From Paroedura picta (taxonomy: Eukaryota > Chordata > Lepidosauria > Squamata > Gekkonidae): a stretch of 64,000 nucleotides of DNA. Each line of letters begins with the position of its first letter. Position 1 is the stretch's first letter. The notes below the pieces were generated by a model. It saw only the letters and a list, made by a program, of their open reading frames with translations. It had not been told where the DNA came from and did not search any database. This document shows, one piece after another, positions 47,399 to 64,000 of this stretch. The stretch spans positions 42,947,001 to 43,011,000 of the forward strand of contig NC_135376.1 in assembly GCF_049243985.1 (NCBI RefSeq), read 5' to 3'. Made by a program: the position numbers and the translations under genes.

Positions 47399-47919
47399 TA
47401 TAAAACTTCAGAATGGACACTGTAACAGATTAGTGAGATGGTTTCCAGTCTCAAAAGTTGTTGCCAGCAAGTTTTTCGGGGGGGGGGGGGGCGACGACGA
47501 CGACTTCATGTTTCTGTGGAGACACGTCTGGTCCATCCCCCTCTTTGCTTTTTAAAATGTTTGTGTTGACACAAACAAGCAGACAGTCAACATGTAAAGC
47601 ATTCCCCATCGATGCTGGGAAGAACTACATCTGGTGAATTTCTGCGTGGCATTTTAAAGGCACAGGAAACCTGCTGGACAAAGGTCTGCAACCCTCCCCC
47701 CTTTCCAGGTTTGAGCGGCCAGGTTTGAACGAGGCACATGGTCAGGATGGGAAGTCTCATTAATGTAGGAAGCCAGCACTCCCAACATCTTCCGTTATGT
47801 TGACGCACTCTCACAGCCCGCGATGAAAAGGACCTCTGGAAAGAAGGACAGTAAGGCAGCCTCAGACGGTATCAAATGTCGCTTCCGTAGATAATTTTAT
47901 TTTTCAGCCCCATTCCTCA

Positions 47920-47920
<1 letters not shown>
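47399..47920. other. Gene-free DNA with simple repeats
   Basis: A G14-type run then (CGA)n at 47477-47505. Nothing else assignable. Confidence 0.5.
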
Positions 47921-54959
<7,039 letters not shown>

Positions 54960-55650
54960 GCCTGCAGTCAAATATTATTTGCACATGTGTGTAACTTTCT
55001 CCTTTGTTTTGCACTAAAGAGAATAACCTAAGAGCAGAGGGGAAGTTGGATTGAGGGCCAAGTGGAAAATAGATATTTCCCTCCTCTGCTTAAACCTACA
55101 ACCTCCTGAGGTTGCTCTTGGTTTAAAAAAGCCAACCAAAACAGCTGAGTAAAACTACACACAACTGCATTTAACATCTAGGTTACCCTCCAGAAAACAT
55201 AAGCAACCAAATCCCTCGACTCTGCACAGTATACTTACTCCATGAGTTTTCCTTTTCATTGCTGGAACTCAACGAAGACTGTAATACTGTCAGGAACGTG
55301 TCTCCTGGCCTTTATTTTGGTAGGAGACAGACTGTGTGAAGTGCATGTGAGCTGTCCCATTTGCACATTAATGATTATTAAGCCTGGATAACCAGCACAA
55401 GGCTTCCTCTACCTATCTTGTCCACAGGATGTCCCTTTGCACTTTATGTAACCAACCCTGCTGCAGCAACACAGCAGAGCTAGTGGGAACAGATCCCCAA
55501 ATGGGTGTTCTGTGTTACTGGCAGCATTGATTGTTTCAGGGAGCAAGGCTGGAGCTGGTTTCCATTTCCCAGTCTTGCATGAGCAGAGCTTGTAACCATA
55601 ACTGTACCTTTTCTGTGAGCACAATAAACAGTTAAACAGTCTCCATTTAC
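54960..55650 (+). other. GOT1: GOT1 3' untranslated region and poly(A) signal
   Basis: Follows the TAA at 54957-54959. Canonical AATAAA at 55623-55628, with likely cleavage within about 25 bases. No repeat inside. Confidence 0.7.
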
Positions 55651-56560
55651 CTCTCTTGAGATGGGGCTGGGGGTTGGGTGGAGGTGAACAGAGGCTGTGT
55701 GAAGCGCCCTCCCTGCATGCCGTGGGAGCACGTATGCCTGTATCTCAGCTCCTTTATGAGGCCTAAAGGTGGGAAATGGAGCCACTTCTCAAGTGTCTTA
55801 ACAAGGTGTCCAAATCTGCAGTGCCTGAGGCCAGACAAATGCGTCCAGTGCTCATTTTGAAGCTGATAAAAGTGAATGAGAGTAAAAGGCCTTTTAGGTA
55901 CATTTGTCAGTTATCAAGAATAGTTTTGCTGCAGGCGAGGCCTTTTGACAGAGTAGCAGTGGGAAAGGTGCTTACAGATCAGGTTTCCATTTCAAAAGAG
56001 CTTTATTGAGAGCAGCTGAGACTTCCATGGGCAAGACTTCTGGCTTAAAAATAGACTGCTGCTGTGACTCTTTTGATCTTGCAGGCCTTGGTTCTCCCTC
56101 ACAGGCTTTCTGCAGCCCTATAAAAGACACTGTGCCTTCCCAGCCAAAGGCATGGAGGTAGTTAGTGTAGGTCAAAGCAGGCCCCAAGAGAAACCTCTCT
56201 CTGTGTGAAACTTAAGAAGAGTCAAGGTAAAATGGTGAAGTTTGGCAAAAGAACCTCCTAACACCAATAATGCAGGTTCTCAAACATTAACAAGAACGAA
56301 CACCTGAGGTTGAGACAGCACTGCTTCCCAGTTCCTATTGGCACTGAAAAGCCAATGCCAGTTCTCCGTCTCATGCTGCAAGGCTAGATAATTCTCACCC
56401 CAAATCCTGGAATGCAGAAAAATAGAGCAATATATTTAAACACTTCCACATAATCCTTTTCCAACAGAACGCCTGCTTAACATCATAATACAGAGAAGTC
56501 CTTTTCTTCTTCCTCCCCCATATGCATCTTCAACATTCTACAAAGACGAGATGGACAGAC
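55651..56560. other. Gap between the convergent GOT1 and CNNM1 3' ends
   Basis: About 0.9 kb of unassigned DNA without gene or repeat. Confidence 0.5.
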
Positions 56561-56561
56561 T

Positions 56562-57936
56562 TCATGTAAAACAAGTACATTTTATTTCTCCCTTATAGAT
56601 GTTTGACTTCAAAACTCCCTCTTTGTTCTGAACTGAGCTGAAAGGCATGGCTCTGTCTGGAGCCACACTCCTATGTTTGTTTGATTTCATGCTCACAGAT
56701 GAAGGGTGATCAGTGTATTGGTCTGTGAGACAAGCTTGCAAACCCAAAGCCAGCTGGTTCTAGGCAGCAGTAGGTCTCAGATGTGTCTGGATAATGCTTG
56801 TATGTAGATGACTACAGAGGGAGTGGAGGTTGCAATGCTGTTATTGCACATACATGCACGGGAGAGGGTCCAATGTGCAGGACCATGCATCAGGAGGGGT
56901 AGGTACTTCCAGCTAGGACTGTGTGCCTGTTCTTCTTGGGCATTACCGTACTGGAAGTAATTTATGATGGTGAGGTTTAAGCTACCCACAGGGTCCTACA
57001 CACCCCACTGCTCTGCTCTCTTCCTTTTTCTACCTTTTGCCAAGACTTGATGCTCAGCTCTTGAAGTTCTGGCTCCACCTCTCAAGCTTGGCCCTTAAAC
57101 AATCTGCCATCTGAATCGCAAGCCCTGGAGGCGGGACAGATAATGTGGGAGAGAAGCAAGTGCCATCACACGCACACAGGAACCTTGTCAGTTAGTTGTC
57201 ATGCTGCAGACCTGTGAAGAAGAAGCTGTTCAGAGTGGGGTAGCTGCAGAGAGGGCCTCACGCAGCCCAGATCGGTGCAGAATAATACGGCACCTGCTTT
57301 TCTTTACCATCACAAAGCTTCTGAAATACTCTCTTCATAATGCAATAGTCTCAGAAACTGGATAATACCCTCTACACCTACGGTAAGGCTGTTGATTGTT
57401 CCCTTCACATAAGGTTAGATGACCCTCTAAAATCTGGTTTCCCCAGCAGGAGAATGCAAAACTACTGTTGAAACTTTTAACTAGCACGGGAAGAGTCATA
57501 AAATGAGGAAAGGTGACAGTCTTGAGAACAGCCTGGCTCTCTTTGACCTAAGGGCCATCTAGTCTACTATCCTGTTTCCACAACCCGACCTCCCAAAGAC
57601 AGCATGAAGGCAACAACCCACATCCCACGGTTGCCTTCCCACAGCTACTGGTTAGAGGGGTCACTGCCTCTGAACACGGAAGCATCATCTGGTCCTGCTG
57701 TTTTGCTTCACACGTGCATGCACACATCTATGTACTTCCAGGACTTGGGATTGCTTAGCAAAAAGCCCCCGAAGAAATGGGAGATCCTGCAAACTACAAG
57801 TTTACAAAATGCACACGTGTCTGTGTGTGTATGCGCATGAGTTCTTAGGCCAGAGCTGGATGCACAGCTGAGCAAGAGATGGGCTGCTAGGAAAATGCCT
57901 GTGTCTTTCACTAACCTGTGGGAGGCTCAAGGCCAC
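56562..57936 (-). other. CNNM1: CNNM1 3' untranslated region with poly(A) signal
   Basis: From the stop at 57937-57939 to an AATAAA on the minus strand (TTTATT at 56581-56586). A short repeat fragment of the 12045 family at about 57545-57670 lies inside it. The extent is inferred from the single good signal. Confidence 0.55.
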
Positions 57937-63007
<5,071 letters not shown>

Positions 63008-63530
63008 CTGAAAATACAGGGGGTACACAGAAGATGAGTCCCAGTCAGAGCTTTCTCAACAGAGTGAAAGAGCAGATGTGTCATACCAACTGCGGCATCT
63101 CCAGACTGGCTTCAGGGAGGTGAGACCTTCTTGTCACAGGCACATTTGGACTCTGTTTTACAAAGGAAGTATTCTCCCCATGGATGTTTTTCCTCCAAAC
63201 ATGCACTTTTCTGATTTCCCATTCCTATGAGGAAGACTTAGGTACATCGCTACAGTTGATATGGCTATCAAGATGTTCCCTAACCAACCAAGTAAACTGT
63301 TCCGCCTTCATCATTCCCTCTGGCTAGATTGTTCATGTAGAATAAAACAAACATACAGCAAACACTTAAAATATGGCGCAGAACTCTATTTTCCTCCTGC
63401 ATTATTCCAACATTTTTAGAAAGCATAATTGGCAATGTTTATATTTAATTGTGTATTTTAATGTTTTGAAGCTAGATGTTGAACTTGGTTTGGTTGATTT
63501 AAATTTTATTATATATTGGAATGCTATACG
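63008..63530 (-). other. CNNM1 intron, right part, no other feature
   Basis: Upstream of the first visible exon. No further coding exon found up to the right edge. Confidence 0.5.
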
Positions 63531-63605
63531 TATTTTATTATTCTGTAATCCATCCTGAGTTTTTGAAGACAGGGTGGAATATATAAATAATAAATACATA
63601 ACATT
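63530..63605 (+). repeat. LINE 3' tail
   Basis: 'ctgtaatccatcctgagttt', 'gacagggtggaatatataaa' and an (AAAT) tail. L2/CR1-like 3' end. Confidence 0.55.
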
Positions 63606-63784
63606 TTAAAAGTTTTTATTCTTAGGTATTTGAATGTCTCCCATTTATTATGAAAGGCTACCAAGTAGCCAGGGGCCTCTGTGTCCAGCACAGCTATTCA
63701 AATTTACCCACTACATTTTCATTTTCTTTTCATGAATATTGGTGCCCCTTCTAACAATTTCTTTGTGGCTATTTGCCACTAAAG

Positions 63785-63833
<49 letters not shown>
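63785..63833. repeat. (ATT)n microsatellite, about 16 units
   Basis: Perfect ATT tract. Confidence 0.97.
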
Positions 63834-63885
63834 GATTTATAGCCCGCCACTCCCTTGCGGCTCGTGGCGGGTGCGGCTTCTTATG
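63834..63885 (-). repeat. LINE or SINE 3' end fragment next to the ATT tract
   Basis: Minus strand reads 'ccacgagccgcaagggagtg' then 'gcgggctataaatc', a usual 3' end in squamate retroelements; the ATT tract is its tail. Confidence 0.5.
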
Positions 63886-64000
63886 ATAAGAAAGCATTTT
63901 TGTGAGCATTCAGATTTGTTTATTAAAATATTTATACTCACCTTTCGTTTTTACTTAAAACTTGGAATGAATTCTGCAGATTTATAACAAATTTCAAATC

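Overview
This is a vertebrate nuclear window, most likely from a squamate reptile and probably a lizard. The genes have introns, GT-AG splice sites and CpG-island promoters. The repeats are a squamate mix: a BovB (RTE) LINE, Sauria-type SINEs with BovB-like 3' ends, SINEs derived from 5S rRNA, several tRNA-derived SINEs, L2 and CR1 LINE fragments, and many short hAT-type elements. I cannot place the species more closely.

Layout. At 0.4-3.0 kb is NKX2-3, a two-exon NK2-class homeobox gene on the minus strand inside a CpG island. From about 3 to 10.5 kb upstream of it the DNA stays GC/CpG-rich, with possible core promoters and control DNA but no supported protein gene. From 10.5 to 47.9 kb is a gene-free stretch made of old repeat fragments and unassigned single-copy DNA. 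GOT1 (cytosolic aspartate aminotransferase) lies on the plus strand at 48.56-54.96 kb. All nine coding exons can be read and give 413 codons, with a CpG promoter carrying four CCAAT boxes. Convergent to it, on the minus strand from 63.0 to 57.9 kb, are the last seven coding exons of CNNM1, which encode the C-terminal tail. The rest of that gene lies beyond the right edge.

The order and orientation (NKX2-3 and GOT1 divergent, GOT1 and CNNM1 convergent) match the human 10q24 neighbourhood as I recall it. This is a conserved block of unrelated housekeeping and developmental genes, not a functional cluster. The long gene-free stretch next to NKX2-3 is what is often seen around developmental transcription factor genes.

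Points most worth a second look: (1) NKX2-3 as given carries a one-base length change in a G8/C8 run that hides its conserved C-terminus, probably a sequencing error; (2) a hAT-type insertion in GOT1 intron 8 with three copies of its 8-bp target duplication; (3) a young 5'-truncated BovB copy with an open reading frame and a microsatellite captured inside its target duplication; (4) palindromic hAT elements; (5) a CpG-rich block of about 0.9 kb at 36.1-37.0 kb with transposon-like ends; (6) a 55-bp near-identical sequence pair 2.7 kb apart. I found no previously undescribed gene system, CRISPR array, RNA gene or recognisable retroviral fossil.
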